A DNA stretch of 64,000 nt from an uncultured Lachnospiraceae bacterium. Lineage in GTDB: Bacteria > Bacillota > Clostridia > Lachnospirales > Lachnospiraceae. The notes below the pieces were generated by a model, which saw nothing but the letters and a program-made list of their open reading frames with translations, was not told the origin of the DNA and ran no database searches. Positions 26,502-35,708 of the stretch are shown here, in pieces. Both the position numbers and the translations under genes were made by a program. Where the stretch lies: contig CAJTKU010000012.1 in assembly GCA_910577015.1 (NCBI GenBank), forward strand, positions 1 to 64,000, in the 5' to 3' direction. Every line of letters starts with the position of its first letter. The first letter of the stretch is position 1.

Positions 26502-26530
26502 AGTTTATACCTGTTTTGACGAGATGTCAA
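26502..26530 (-). promoter_or_regulatory. Putative rimP-nusA-infB operon promoter
   Basis: Minus strand: TTGACA (26525-26530), 17-base spacer, TAAACT (26502-26507) within GGTATAAACT. It sits between the symporter stop at 26554 and rimP, about 120 bases before the start codon. Confidence 0.65.
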
Positions 26531-26553
26531 CTGATTTTCATAAACTTCCCAAA

Positions 26554-28092
26554 TTACTTGTTTTCTTCATCCGTCAGCACCAGTTTCTGCTCCACCGTCA
26601 CCTTTTCTTCATAACAGGAGAACAGGGATTGCGTCTTTTCCTTTTGCATTTTCGGCGTGACAAGGCTTACCAGAGGCACAACAGCCAGTCCCGCTATCAT
26701 CGCCACCGCGCCTGCATTGATGGGGGAAGCAATGTATTTAAAAAACATATTGGACACGGTTATGCCGATGCCGCAGGCAAAGCTTGCCCACACCGCCGCT
26801 TTTGTCACCCATTTGCAATACAGCCCGTAAAGGAAAGGCGCAAGGAAAGCGCCTGCCAGTGCGCCCCATGAAATTCCCATCAGCTGCGCAATAAATACCG
26901 GCGGGTCAAGGGCCAGCACTACGGACACCACCACGAAAAATACGAGAAGGATTCGCATCCACAGAAGCTGCTTCTTTTCATCCATATCCTTTACAACGGT
27001 TCCCTTGATAAAATCCAGCGTCAGTGTGGAGCTGGAAGTCAGTACCAGCGACGAGAGCGTGGACATGGAAGCCGAAAGCACCAGCACGATGACGATGCCA
27101 ATCAGGATGTCGGGCAGGGTGCTTAGCATGGAAGGGATAATTGCGTCATAGATGATGCCGCCTTCCCCGTTTCTGATGGCAGCCGTATCAAACAGCCTGC
27201 CAAAACCGCCCAGAAAATAGCATCCGCCGGAAATCACCACTGCAAACAGCGTGGAAATGATGGTTCCCGTCTTTACCGCTTTTTCATCCCGGATGGCATA
27301 GAACTTGTTTACCATCTGCGGCAGCCCCCAGGTTCCCAGAGAAGTCAGAATCACCACTCCCAAAAGGTTTAAGGGGTCCGGCCCAAAGAAAGAGGCAAAC
27401 GCTCCCGGCTGGCCTGCCGTCACAGGAATATCGCTGGGAATTTCGGAAAGCTTGAACACGGCGTCCATAAAACCGCCCTGCCCGTTCAACACCGCTGCAA
27501 TAACCGCCACAATGCCGAACAGCATGACGATACCCTGTATAAAATCATTGATGGCAGTCGCCATATAGCCGCCCAGAATCACATATACGCAGGTAAGCGC
27601 CGCCATAACGATAACGCACACCTCGTAAGGAATGGCAAACGCCATGCCGAACAATCTGGACAGACCGTTATACACGGAAGCCGTATACGGAATCAGGAAG
27701 ATAAAAGAAATGGCGGAGGCCGCAAGCCTTAATGCATTGCTGTCATATCTTTTTCCGAAAAAATCCGGCATGGTCTTGGCTTTTACATGCTTGCTCATAA
27801 TGCGCGTGCGCCGTCCTAACAGAACCCATGCAAGCAGGGAGCCGATAATGGCGTTGCCGATGCCAATCCACGTGGCGGACAAGCCGTACTTATAGCCAAA
27901 CTGTCCGGCATAGCCCACAAATACCACCGCGCTGAAATAAGACGTCCCATAGGCAAAAGCGGTAAGCCACGGTCCCACATTCCTGCCTCCCAGCACAAAA
28001 CCGTCCACGTTGGCGGCGTGCCGCCTCGAATATACGCCCACAGCCACCATTACGCCAAAAAATATCAGTAACAATAAGATTTTTGAAATCAT
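26554..28092 (-). CDS. Sodium:solute symporter (SSS family)
   Basis: A 512-residue membrane protein with about 13 hydrophobic segments and SSS-family motifs (DGFVLGGRNVGPWLTAFAYG, LGTWGLPQMVNKFYA, LSASMSTLSSLVLTSSS). It would import a small organic solute with Na+. As the last gene of a run with PaaK, IorAB and an ACT protein, an aromatic or organic acid is a reasonable guess, but proline- or pantothenate-like substrates cannot be excluded. The ATG at 28092 has GAGAGGAAAAGAGG upstream; the longer open frame starts in the intergenic sequence. It is 39 bases after the ACT gene. Confidence 0.9.
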   Translation of the reverse strand: MISKILLLLIFFGVMVAVGVYSRRHAANVDGFVLGGRNVGPWLTAFAYGTSYFSAVVFVGYAGQFGYKYGLSATWIGIGNAIIGSLLAWVLLGRRTRIMSKHVKAKTMPDFFGKRYDSNALRLAASAISFIFLIPYTASVYNGLSRLFGMAFAIPYEVCVIVMAALTCVYVILGGYMATAINDFIQGIVMLFGIVAVIAAVLNGQGGFMDAVFKLSEIPSDIPVTAGQPGAFASFFGPDPLNLLGVVILTSLGTWGLPQMVNKFYAIRDEKAVKTGTIISTLFAVVISGGCYFLGGFGRLFDTAAIRNGEGGIIYDAIIPSMLSTLPDILIGIVIVLVLSASMSTLSSLVLTSSSTLTLDFIKGTVVKDMDEKKQLLWMRILLVFFVVVSVVLALDPPVFIAQLMGISWGALAGAFLAPFLYGLYCKWVTKAAVWASFACGIGITVSNMFFKYIASPINAGAVAMIAGLAVVPLVSLVTPKMQKEKTQSLFSCYEEKVTVEQKLVLTDEENK

Positions 28093-28131
28093 CCTCTTTT
28101 CCTCTCCCTGCCGTTTCCACGGCAAAACAAT

Positions 28132-28554
28132 TTATACAATTTCTTCCTGGGATATCAGTTCCACATCCGTTTCCCTAAGAAGCTCCGCAGCCTTTTCCAG
28201 TTCCGAAGTCTTGATAACGATGGAAGCGTCATCCGTGCCGGTGGAAAGCGCGTACATATATTCAATATTGATATGGGATTTGCAGATTACCTCCAGAAGC
28301 TCCTGAAGCTGTCCTACCCTGTGTCCGAGCTTCACGCCCAGCACATCCGTAATCATGGCGGAAAACCCTTTTTCCACAAGCGCTTTCCTTCCCTCCTCGG
28401 GCTTTGTGACCAGAAGCCTGAGAAGGCCGTAATCACTGGTGTCAGCCAGACTTAAGGATACAATGTTTACATCGCTCTGCTTTAAGACATCCAGAACCTC
28501 CTCCAGCCGTCCTTCCCTGTTTTCTATAAATACCGATAATTGTTTGATAAACAT
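28132..28554 (-). CDS. Tandem ACT-domain protein
   Basis: A 140-residue protein of two ACT domains, about 1-70 (MFIKQLSVFIENREGRL) and 71-140 (VGQLQELLEVICKSHINIEYMY). ACT domains bind amino acids. Stand-alone double-ACT proteins of this type often sit next to paaK and iorAB and are presumed amino-acid sensors or regulators of the pathway; the mechanism is unknown. The start at 28554 has AAAGGAG upstream. It is 14 bases after the second paaK gene. Confidence 0.9.
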   Translation of the reverse strand: MFIKQLSVFIENREGRLEEVLDVLKQSDVNIVSLSLADTSDYGLLRLLVTKPEEGRKALVEKGFSAMITDVLGVKLGHRVGQLQELLEVICKSHINIEYMYALSTGTDDASIVIKTSELEKAAELLRETDVELISQEEIV

Positions 28555-28568
28555 AAGCCTCTCCTTTC

Positions 28569-29867
28569 TCAATCCAGTTTACGGTTGTCAATGACATGGA
28601 CAGCCTTGCCCATGCTGCGTTCAATCGTTTTCGGCTCCACCAGTTTTACTTTGACGGCAAGCCCGATGGCATGCTGGATAACCGTTGCAATCTTCTTCGT
28701 CAGCTTCTCCAGTTCCTTGATTTCATCGGAGAAGAACCTTTCTTCCACTTCCACCTGTACTTCCAGCGTATCCAGATTGTTCACACGGTCCACCACCATC
28801 ATATAGTGCGGCGTGGTTTCACCCATTTCCAGCAGCGCCGCCTCTATCTGGGACGGGAATACATTGACGCCACGGATAATCAGCATATCATCGGAACGTC
28901 CCTTAAAGCGGCTGATTCTCGCCAATGTCCTGCCGCATTCGCAGGGCGTATAATCAATGCTTGTCAAATCCCGGGTGCGGTAACGCAGAAGCGGAAGCCC
29001 TTCTTTGGTGATGGTGGTGAAGACCAGTTCTCCCGTTTCACCCGGCTTTACGGGTTCAAGCGTCTCCGGGTCGATAATTTCCGGCAGGAAATGGTCCTCG
29101 TACACATGCAGCCCTTTGTGGAAAGGACAGTCACATGCCACGCCGGGTCCCATCACTTCGCTGAGCCCATAGATATCATGGGCATTGATGTGCAGCTTCT
29201 GTTCAATCTGCTTACGCATGTTTTCAGTCCATGGCTCCGCGCCGCAGACAGCCGCCTTTAACTTGATATTGGGTATGTCGCCGGCTTCCTCCAGGGTTTC
29301 CGCAATATGTAACAGGTAGGAAGGCGTACAGGCAATCGCCGTGACGCCAAAGTCCTTCATCATGGTAGTCAGCTTTTTGGTGTTGCCCGTGGACATAGGC
29401 ACTACCATGGCGCCAAGCTTTTCCGCACCGCCGTGGGCGCCAAGGCCTCCGGTGAAAAGTCCGTAGCCGTAAGCTACCTGAATCACATCGTCACGGGTCA
29501 CTCCCGCCATGCTTAACGCCCGCGCCACGCATTCGCTCCAGATTTCCAAATCCCTTCTGGTATATCCCACCACCGTGGCCTTGCCGGTCGTGCCGCTGGA
29601 AGCATGGATTCTGACAATCTCCGACCTGGGAACCGCAAACAGTCCGAAAGGATAATTGTCACGCAAATCACTTTTGGTCGTAAAGGGAAGTTTGGGCAAA
29701 TCCTCGATTCCCCTGATATCGCCCGGCTCTATACCGAGCTGCTGCATTTTTTTGCGGTAAAACGGCACGTTGTGGTATACCCTGTCCACCGTTTTCACCA
29801 GCCTTGCACTTTGCAGGACGGTCATTTCGTCCCTGCTCATGCATTCCTTTGTTTCATTCCAAATCAT
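28569..29867 (-). CDS. paaK: Phenylacetate-CoA ligase, copy 2
   Basis: A 432-residue AMP-forming ligase that makes aryl-acetyl-CoA from the acid, ATP and CoA, or could run in reverse to yield ATP. It has the nucleotide-binding loop RIHASSGTTGKATVVGYTRR, GYGLFTGGLGAHGGAEKLG, YGLSEVMGPGVACDC, and the hinge RYRTRDLTSIDY with KGRSDDMLIIRGVNVFP. Related to but clearly distinct from the copy at 32197-33498. Neighbouring iorAB suggest aryl-pyruvate breakdown as its context. Confidence 0.93.
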   Translation of the reverse strand: MIWNETKECMSRDEMTVLQSARLVKTVDRVYHNVPFYRKKMQQLGIEPGDIRGIEDLPKLPFTTKSDLRDNYPFGLFAVPRSEIVRIHASSGTTGKATVVGYTRRDLEIWSECVARALSMAGVTRDDVIQVAYGYGLFTGGLGAHGGAEKLGAMVVPMSTGNTKKLTTMMKDFGVTAIACTPSYLLHIAETLEEAGDIPNIKLKAAVCGAEPWTENMRKQIEQKLHINAHDIYGLSEVMGPGVACDCPFHKGLHVYEDHFLPEIIDPETLEPVKPGETGELVFTTITKEGLPLLRYRTRDLTSIDYTPCECGRTLARISRFKGRSDDMLIIRGVNVFPSQIEAALLEMGETTPHYMMVVDRVNNLDTLEVQVEVEERFFSDEIKELEKLTKKIATVIQHAIGLAVKVKLVEPKTIERSMGKAVHVIDNRKLD

Positions 29868-29882
29868 CCTGCTACCCCTTCC

Positions 29883-30452
29883 TTATCCCTCATATCCCAT
29901 GAGAAACGCTTTTTTGTTTATCTCAACCGTCTTTGGCGGAACCGTTTTTTCTATGACCTTCAGCCACAAATCCCTGTCAAAGTCCATGTGGCGCGCCGCA
30001 AGCCCCAGCACGATGACATTAAACGCCTTCACATTTCCCAGTTTTTCCGCTTCCTCCATGGCGTTAATGGAATAAACCTGATATTTTGCGGACAGTTCTT
30101 CCAATATATTTTCCGGATATGCCGCCGCGCCGGTCACCACCGTAATCGGGTCAATGCGCCAGTCGTTCACCACGATAACGCCGTCTTTCTTTAAAAAGTG
30201 GGCGTACCTTAACGCTTCCAGACGCTCAAACGCGAGCAGTACATCCGCGCAGCCTTCCTCCACAATCGGCTCCGCCACTTTACTGCCGTACCTGACAAAG
30301 GTTACCACGCTGCCGCCGCGCTGCGCCATGCCGTGAACCTCTGACAGCTTTACGTCAAATCCGGCCTCCAAGGTAATCCCCCCAAGGATGCGGCTGGTGA
30401 GCAGCGTTCCCTGCCCTCCCACGCCCACTATCATAATATTTTTCGTTTCCAC
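29883..30452 (-). CDS. iorB: Indolepyruvate:ferredoxin oxidoreductase, beta subunit
   Basis: A 189-residue gamma-domain-like subunit with MIVGVGGQGTLLTSRILGG and KLSEVHGMAQRGGSVVTFVRYG, the IorB signature. Together with IorA it oxidatively decarboxylates aryl pyruvates to aryl-acetyl-CoA with reduction of ferredoxin. The start is GTG overlapping the iorA TAG stop by one base, so translation is coupled. Confidence 0.95.
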   Translation of the reverse strand: METKNIMIVGVGGQGTLLTSRILGGITLEAGFDVKLSEVHGMAQRGGSVVTFVRYGSKVAEPIVEEGCADVLLAFERLEALRYAHFLKKDGVIVVNDWRIDPITVVTGAAAYPENILEELSAKYQVYSINAMEEAEKLGNVKAFNVIVLGLAARHMDFDRDLWLKVIEKTVPPKTVEINKKAFLMGYEG

Positions 30453-32194
30453 TACGCTTTCCTCCTGTTTTCAATGGCGTCAAACATACACAGTTTTTCA
30501 CAAAGCCCACAGCCGTTGCACATGGTTTCGTCAATGGCAATCGTACCGTCTTCCTTCTTCGTCAGCGCCGGACATCCGGGACGCAGACAGGCGCCGCATT
30601 TTTTACACTTTTCGGGAACGGGCCTGCAGACATTGGGAAATACGTTACCCTTCAAAAGCACGCAGGGCGCTTTGGTAATAATAACGGATACCGCGTCCCT
30701 TGCCGTTTCTTCTTTGACAATCCGTTCCAGCTCCTTTATGTCAAAGGCATCTACTTCCACTACATGTTCAATGCCCATGGCCTTGCACAGATGATAAATA
30801 TTAATTGCGGGAACCACCTCGCCCATCAGGGTTTTTCCGGTCGCCGCGTGGTCCTGATGTCCCGTCATGCCGGTAGTGGAATTATCGAGAATCATAACCG
30901 TTCCCGTGCCTTGGTTATATACCATGTTCATCAGGGAATTTATGCCTGTGTGCATAAATGTGGAATCCCCGATAACGGCAACCCAGTTTTTGACATACTC
31001 CCTGCCTTTTGCCTTTTCCATGCCGTGCAGGGTGGAAATACTCGCCCCCATGCAGACCGTGGTGTCAATGACATTTAAGGGAGCCACCGCACCCAGCGTA
31101 TAACAGCCGATATCCCCGGCAGCATGTATCTTTAACTTGTTTAATACGGAAAACACGCTTCTGTGCGGGCAGCCCGGACACAGGATGGGCGGCCTTGCGG
31201 GCACCTTTGCCGCTTCGGCTGCCTCCGGACATCCTCCCCCCATCACACGGCGCAGCATATTGGCGCTGTATTCCCCCTGTATGGTAAACAGCTCTTTGCC
31301 GTAAACTTCTATGCCCATGGCCCTTACCTGCTCTTCGATAACCGGCTCCAGTTCTTCAAATATGTAGAGTTTGTCAACCTTAGCGGCAAAATCCCGTATC
31401 AGCTTTTTCGGAAGGGGATGCACCATCCCCAGTTTCAGTACGGAGGCATCGGGACACGCCTCCCGCACATACTGGTAGGGAATCCCGCTTGTGATAAAGC
31501 CCACTGCCGTATCCCGGTACTCTGCCCTGTTTACCGGAAAATCCGCCCCGTCCTCACAAAGCTTTTCCATCCGTTTTTCTACATAGACATGCCTTCCCTT
31601 GGCATTGGCCGGCATCATTACGTATTTTGCCGGATTCCGCTCATAGATTTTATCCTCAGGCTCCACCCTGTCCATCAGTTCCACCGTTCCCTGTGAATGG
31701 GAAAGCCTCGTAGTGGTCCTGACAATCACCGGCGTATCATACTTTTCACTCATATCAAAGGCAAACTTCATAAATTCCTTTGCTTCCGCACTGTCGGAAG
31801 GCTCTAAGACAGGCACGCCTGCCGCCCTTGCCACGCATCTGGTATCCTGCTCGTTCTGGGAGCTGTAAAGGCCCGGGTCGTCCGCCGCCACCAGCACCAG
31901 TCCGCCGCCCACTCCCGCATAGGAAATGGTGTAAAGCGGGTCGCTTGCCACATTCACTCCCACATGCTTCATGGAGGCCATGGCGCGCACGCCGCTGATG
32001 GAAGCGCCTATGGCAACCTCCATGGCAACCTTCTCATTCGGCGACCACTCTGCATAAATTTCAGGATACTTCACAATGCTTTCACTGATTTCCGTACTGG
32101 GGGTGCCGGGATATGCTGCGGAAACCTTTACGCCCGCTTCATACGCTCCTCTTGCTATCGCCTCATTCCCCAACATAATTTTCTTCTCTGCCAC
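30452..32194 (-). CDS. iorA: Indolepyruvate:ferredoxin oxidoreductase, alpha subunit
   Basis: A 580-residue subunit combining the pyrimidine and thiamine-diphosphate domains with a C-terminal double [4Fe-4S] ferredoxin domain. Motifs include AAYPGTPSTEISE near the N-terminus, PILCPGCPHRSVF, DIGCYTLG, the TPP-binding GDSTFMHTGINSLMN and DNSTTGMTGHQDH, then CKKCGACLRPGCP and CNGCGLCEKLC. It is essential for anaerobic breakdown of phenylalanine, tyrosine and tryptophan via their keto acids. The start is GTG, 2 bases beyond the paaK stop, with AGGAAG upstream. Confidence 0.97.
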   Translation of the reverse strand: MAEKKIMLGNEAIARGAYEAGVKVSAAYPGTPSTEISESIVKYPEIYAEWSPNEKVAMEVAIGASISGVRAMASMKHVGVNVASDPLYTISYAGVGGGLVLVAADDPGLYSSQNEQDTRCVARAAGVPVLEPSDSAEAKEFMKFAFDMSEKYDTPVIVRTTTRLSHSQGTVELMDRVEPEDKIYERNPAKYVMMPANAKGRHVYVEKRMEKLCEDGADFPVNRAEYRDTAVGFITSGIPYQYVREACPDASVLKLGMVHPLPKKLIRDFAAKVDKLYIFEELEPVIEEQVRAMGIEVYGKELFTIQGEYSANMLRRVMGGGCPEAAEAAKVPARPPILCPGCPHRSVFSVLNKLKIHAAGDIGCYTLGAVAPLNVIDTTVCMGASISTLHGMEKAKGREYVKNWVAVIGDSTFMHTGINSLMNMVYNQGTGTVMILDNSTTGMTGHQDHAATGKTLMGEVVPAINIYHLCKAMGIEHVVEVDAFDIKELERIVKEETARDAVSVIITKAPCVLLKGNVFPNVCRPVPEKCKKCGACLRPGCPALTKKEDGTIAIDETMCNGCGLCEKLCMFDAIENRRKA

Positions 32195-32196
32195 GG

Positions 32197-33498
32197 TTAT
32201 ACTTCCTTTCTCAAATCTTTTACTCTTTTGGCTTTTCCTTCAAAACGCTGCAGGGTATTGGGGGACTCTAAGCTGATTTTGGCATCCAGTCCCAGCACCA
32301 GGCGCAGCTTTCCTTTTATCTTTTTTTCAATAGCTTCCAACTCCTTGAATGAGTCCGTCGCTTTTAACAACTCTACCCTGATTTCCATCCTGTCCGTATG
32401 GTCCTTGCGGGTCAGGATGATTTCATAGTGCGGTCCTATTTCCTCCACGCCCAGAATCACTTCCTCTATCTGGCTGGGGAATACGTTTACGCCCCTGATT
32501 TTTAACATATCATCCGTCCTGCCGTCTAAGTTTTCCATGCGACAGGTGGTGCGGCCGCATTTGCAGGGCTCATAAATAAGCCGGGTCACATCCTTTGTCC
32601 TGTACCGGATAAGGGGAAGTCCCTCCTTGTATATACAGGTAATGACCAGTTCCCCTTTTTCCCCGGGAGGCAGAACTTCTCCCGTCTTAGGATTAATAAT
32701 TTCGGGAATAAAATAGTCTTCGTTGATATGCATACCGTTTAAGTACCGGCATTCTCCTGATACGCCCGGTCCCATCAGCTCGCTCATGCCGTAATTGGAT
32801 GTCACCAGCATGTCATCCCCCCAAAGCTTATGCATCTCGGCACGCATGGCGTCCGTCAAAAGTTCGCTTCCCACAAGACCGATTTTGACCTGCAGGTCCT
32901 TTTTGGGGTCAATCCCGATTGACAGCGCAACCTCGGCAAGCCTTAAGGCGTAGGACGGCGTCGCCACCAAAAGCGTGGTGCCAAAATCCTTCATGTACAT
33001 AATCTGCTTTTCTGAATTGCCTGTAGAGGACGGCACCATGACGGCGCCGATATTTTCCAGTCCGTAATGAAGCCCCAAAGCGCCGGTAAACATACCGTAG
33101 CCAAAGCAAATCTGCGCCACATCCTTTTTGGACGCCCCTCCCATCACGGCAATACGGGATACGCATTCCGTCCACATCTGCAAATCCCTTTTCGTATAAC
33201 CCACCACGGTCGGCTTGCCGGTGGTGCCGCTGGAAGCATGGATACGCACCAGCTCTTCCTTATCCACGGCAAAAAGCCCGAAAGGATAATTGTCACGCAT
33301 ATCCTGCTTTGTGACAAAGGGTAATTTTCCCAAATCCTTCAGGCTTTTTATATCTTCAGGCTTAACGCCTGCTTCCTCCATCTTTTTTCTGTACGCGGGT
33401 ACCTTTTCCCATACCTGCCCTACCGTCTGTTTCAGTCTGGCAAGCTGTATGGTTTCGATTTCTTCCCGCGGCAGTGTTTCCTCCTTCGACCAAATCAT
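32197..33498 (-). CDS. paaK: Phenylacetate-CoA ligase, copy 1
   Basis: A 433-residue AMP-forming aryl-acid CoA ligase with RIHASSGTTGKPTVVGYTKR, CFGYGMFTGALGLHYGLE, NYGMSELMGPGVSGECR, LIRYRTKDVTRL and DGRTDDMLKIRGVNVFPS. First gene of the operon paaK-iorA-iorB-paaK-ACT-SSS, all on the minus strand with gaps of at most 39 bases. GGGAGG lies 7 bases before the ATG. Two different ligases suggest different acids or directions of use; that is inference. Confidence 0.94.
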   Translation of the reverse strand: MIWSKEETLPREEIETIQLARLKQTVGQVWEKVPAYRKKMEEAGVKPEDIKSLKDLGKLPFVTKQDMRDNYPFGLFAVDKEELVRIHASSGTTGKPTVVGYTKRDLQMWTECVSRIAVMGGASKKDVAQICFGYGMFTGALGLHYGLENIGAVMVPSSTGNSEKQIMYMKDFGTTLLVATPSYALRLAEVALSIGIDPKKDLQVKIGLVGSELLTDAMRAEMHKLWGDDMLVTSNYGMSELMGPGVSGECRYLNGMHINEDYFIPEIINPKTGEVLPPGEKGELVITCIYKEGLPLIRYRTKDVTRLIYEPCKCGRTTCRMENLDGRTDDMLKIRGVNVFPSQIEEVILGVEEIGPHYEIILTRKDHTDRMEIRVELLKATDSFKELEAIEKKIKGKLRLVLGLDAKISLESPNTLQRFEGKAKRVKDLRKEV

Positions 33499-33570
33499 GA
33501 TATTTCCTCCCGTATCTCCTTGCTTTATTGCAACAATACTTTAAATTAAAAAAGTATTTTAATTGTAACA

Positions 33571-33599
33571 TAGATACGGTGGTTAACGCTACTATACAA
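33571..33599 (-). promoter_or_regulatory. Putative promoter of the aryl-acid operon
   Basis: Minus strand: TTGTAT (33594-33599), 17-base spacer, TATCTA (33571-33576), about 70 bases before paaK copy 1. Confidence 0.45.
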
Positions 33600-33650
33600 A
33601 AGCACCAAAATTTCATGCTGTTTTTTGTCGATAAAGGGGAATTTTACAAT

Positions 33651-35708
33651 TTAACTTTCGTCTATAATTCTTTTGCTTCCGTTGTAAGTCGCCAGAAAAT
33701 ACCCCCCGTAAATAAAAAGCAATATCAGCGCCGTAACTCCTACACCGGAAAGCATGTCGCTTTTATCAAACAGCATACCCGCATAGGCTACAAACCGCAT
33801 TCCGAAATAGGAGTGTACCATAGCCAGAAGAAGCGGGAGCAAAAAGAACAGCCCTATCTGCCAAAAAAGCGCACTGTGCAGCATTTTCTCGTCCGCCCCC
33901 ACCTTTCGCAGAATCTCGTAACCTTCCTTACTGTCCGTACTTTCCGACAAAGCCTTAAGCGCCAGAAGCGCTGCGCTGGAAATCAAAAACACGATTCCCA
34001 GATAAAGTACTGCAAAAGTGACAATTGCCGCAAGTCCCGTTGCAGACTCATAATAGGTAATTTTTGTTATGCCGTCCGCCCTGAAGTATTTCCCTGCCTG
34101 TTCCTTGGTTACGGACATCAAGATTTCTTCCATTTCCCGTTTTTCCTCTTCCGTGGATGCGGCATAGTTTCCTGCAAGGAGATTTCTCTCCCTGAAAAGC
34201 GTTTTTCCACCCTCTGTGGCAATCACTTCGTCCGGCACCAGAAAGAAACCTGTGTTGGTGCTTACTGCCCCCATTTCCAGATACCCCGGCATACACTCGG
34301 CATACTTTGGCTTAAGAACATTGTCCCCTATCACAAGCCCGGTACCGCCCGTCAGGGAATGATTCCGTATAGCCGTCATATTGTCAAAGCTGCATACCAC
34401 CACATATTCATCTTCTGCCAAATCATAGGTCCGGATACCGTAAAGCGAAGCCAGTTTATTGTAGTCCGATACCCCGACAATACTTTCTGCCGTCTCCCAC
34501 TGTATCATCGGAAACCGCGCGGAGGCTTCTTCAAAATATTCTCCCAGCATGCTTCTATACGTAATGGCAGGATTCCTATATACGCTGATTTCCACATATC
34601 CCGGCTGCAGGAAGCTTTCGGAAAATCCAAAATCCGCCAACATTTCCGCTACGCTTTTATGGGAATTTTCTATCAGCCCTGCATCATAACCCTCCGGCAA
34701 ATCCATCGACTTTTCCATATACAAATCCACCGGGGTTGCCTCTCTTAAACTGCTTTTCAGCGAATTATTCATGGACATTCCGGAACAGAATGCACAGATG
34801 GTCACAAAAAGCAAAAGACAGATAACCGTCATGGAAAACACCGCCGTATTGACATTGCTGCTGAACTGGCGCAGGATAAAAGCATTGAGGTTTCGGTGGT
34901 AAAGCTTTTTAAAGTTTTTCAGCAGTTTTAACAAAAATCCTGACAATGACCAGAAAATCATAAATGTGCTGATACAGCCAAAGGCAATCATAAGACCCGC
35001 TTTTTGCTCCGTCAGTGTTTCGGTCTTATATCCCACTACATAATAGGCATAACCCAGCATTACCGCCGCCAGCAGGAATACCGCCACTGCAAGCCCTGTA
35101 TTTTTCATGGCCTGCCTTTCTCCTTTTTGTTTTGCCTGAAACAAATCAATCAATTTATACCTGGATATGGAAAACACGTTAAATACAAGTACAATTACGT
35201 ACATAATACCAAAATTAAAGATAGTCCTTTTCAGCGCGGTAACGGAAACGGAAAAGGTATACGCCGTCAAATCCGCCTCAAACAGCTTAGCTACCAGAAT
35301 GGACATAAACTGGGAAGCAAAAATGCCGATTAGAAGCCCCGCAGCCAGGGACAAAAGCCCTATCAGCACCGTTTCCCCAAACAGGATACGGGATATATTT
35401 CCTTTTCCCATGCCAAGCATCATGTAGACGCCAAACTCTTTTTTTCTGCGCCGAATCAGAAAATTATTGGCATAACAAATCAGAAATCCCAAAATCAGCG
35501 CCACCACCACGGACACCATCCCCAGCAAATCCACCAACAAATGCATCATCTGGTAGCGCGACTGGGTGATGCCTTCCATGACGCTCTGATTTTCCAAAGC
35601 ATTGAATACATAAAAAATTGCCACTCCCAAAATCAAAGTCAGAAAATAAATGGCATAATCCCTTATGCTTTTTCTGATATTCTTTACGGAAAGTTTAAAT
35701 GACATCAT
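33651..35708 (-). CDS. FtsX-like ABC transporter permease, BceB-type
   Basis: A 685-residue membrane protein with about 10 hydrophobic segments and a large extracytoplasmic domain between roughly residues 315 and 560, the layout of BceB/VraG permeases. It opens KLSVKNIRKSIRDYAIYFLT, and RRRKKEFGVYMMLGMGKGNI is the FtsX-like cytoplasmic loop. Such permeases pull peptide antibiotics off lipid targets and signal to a paired kinase. It overlaps the ATPase gene end by 14 bases. Start is M1 or M2. Neighbouring kinase and regulator genes fit the Bce module. Confidence 0.92.
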   Translation of the reverse strand: MMSFKLSVKNIRKSIRDYAIYFLTLILGVAIFYVFNALENQSVMEGITQSRYQMMHLLVDLLGMVSVVVALILGFLICYANNFLIRRRKKEFGVYMMLGMGKGNISRILFGETVLIGLLSLAAGLLIGIFASQFMSILVAKLFEADLTAYTFSVSVTALKRTIFNFGIMYVIVLVFNVFSISRYKLIDLFQAKQKGERQAMKNTGLAVAVFLLAAVMLGYAYYVVGYKTETLTEQKAGLMIAFGCISTFMIFWSLSGFLLKLLKNFKKLYHRNLNAFILRQFSSNVNTAVFSMTVICLLLFVTICAFCSGMSMNNSLKSSLREATPVDLYMEKSMDLPEGYDAGLIENSHKSVAEMLADFGFSESFLQPGYVEISVYRNPAITYRSMLGEYFEEASARFPMIQWETAESIVGVSDYNKLASLYGIRTYDLAEDEYVVVCSFDNMTAIRNHSLTGGTGLVIGDNVLKPKYAECMPGYLEMGAVSTNTGFFLVPDEVIATEGGKTLFRERNLLAGNYAASTEEEKREMEEILMSVTKEQAGKYFRADGITKITYYESATGLAAIVTFAVLYLGIVFLISSAALLALKALSESTDSKEGYEILRKVGADEKMLHSALFWQIGLFFLLPLLLAMVHSYFGMRFVAYAGMLFDKSDMLSGVGVTALILLFIYGGYFLATYNGSKRIIDES

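Noticed and set aside
33528..34748. 406-codon plus-strand frame opposite the ABC permease
   Set aside because: No Shine-Dalgarno and no recognisable domain; the permease on the other strand is well supported.
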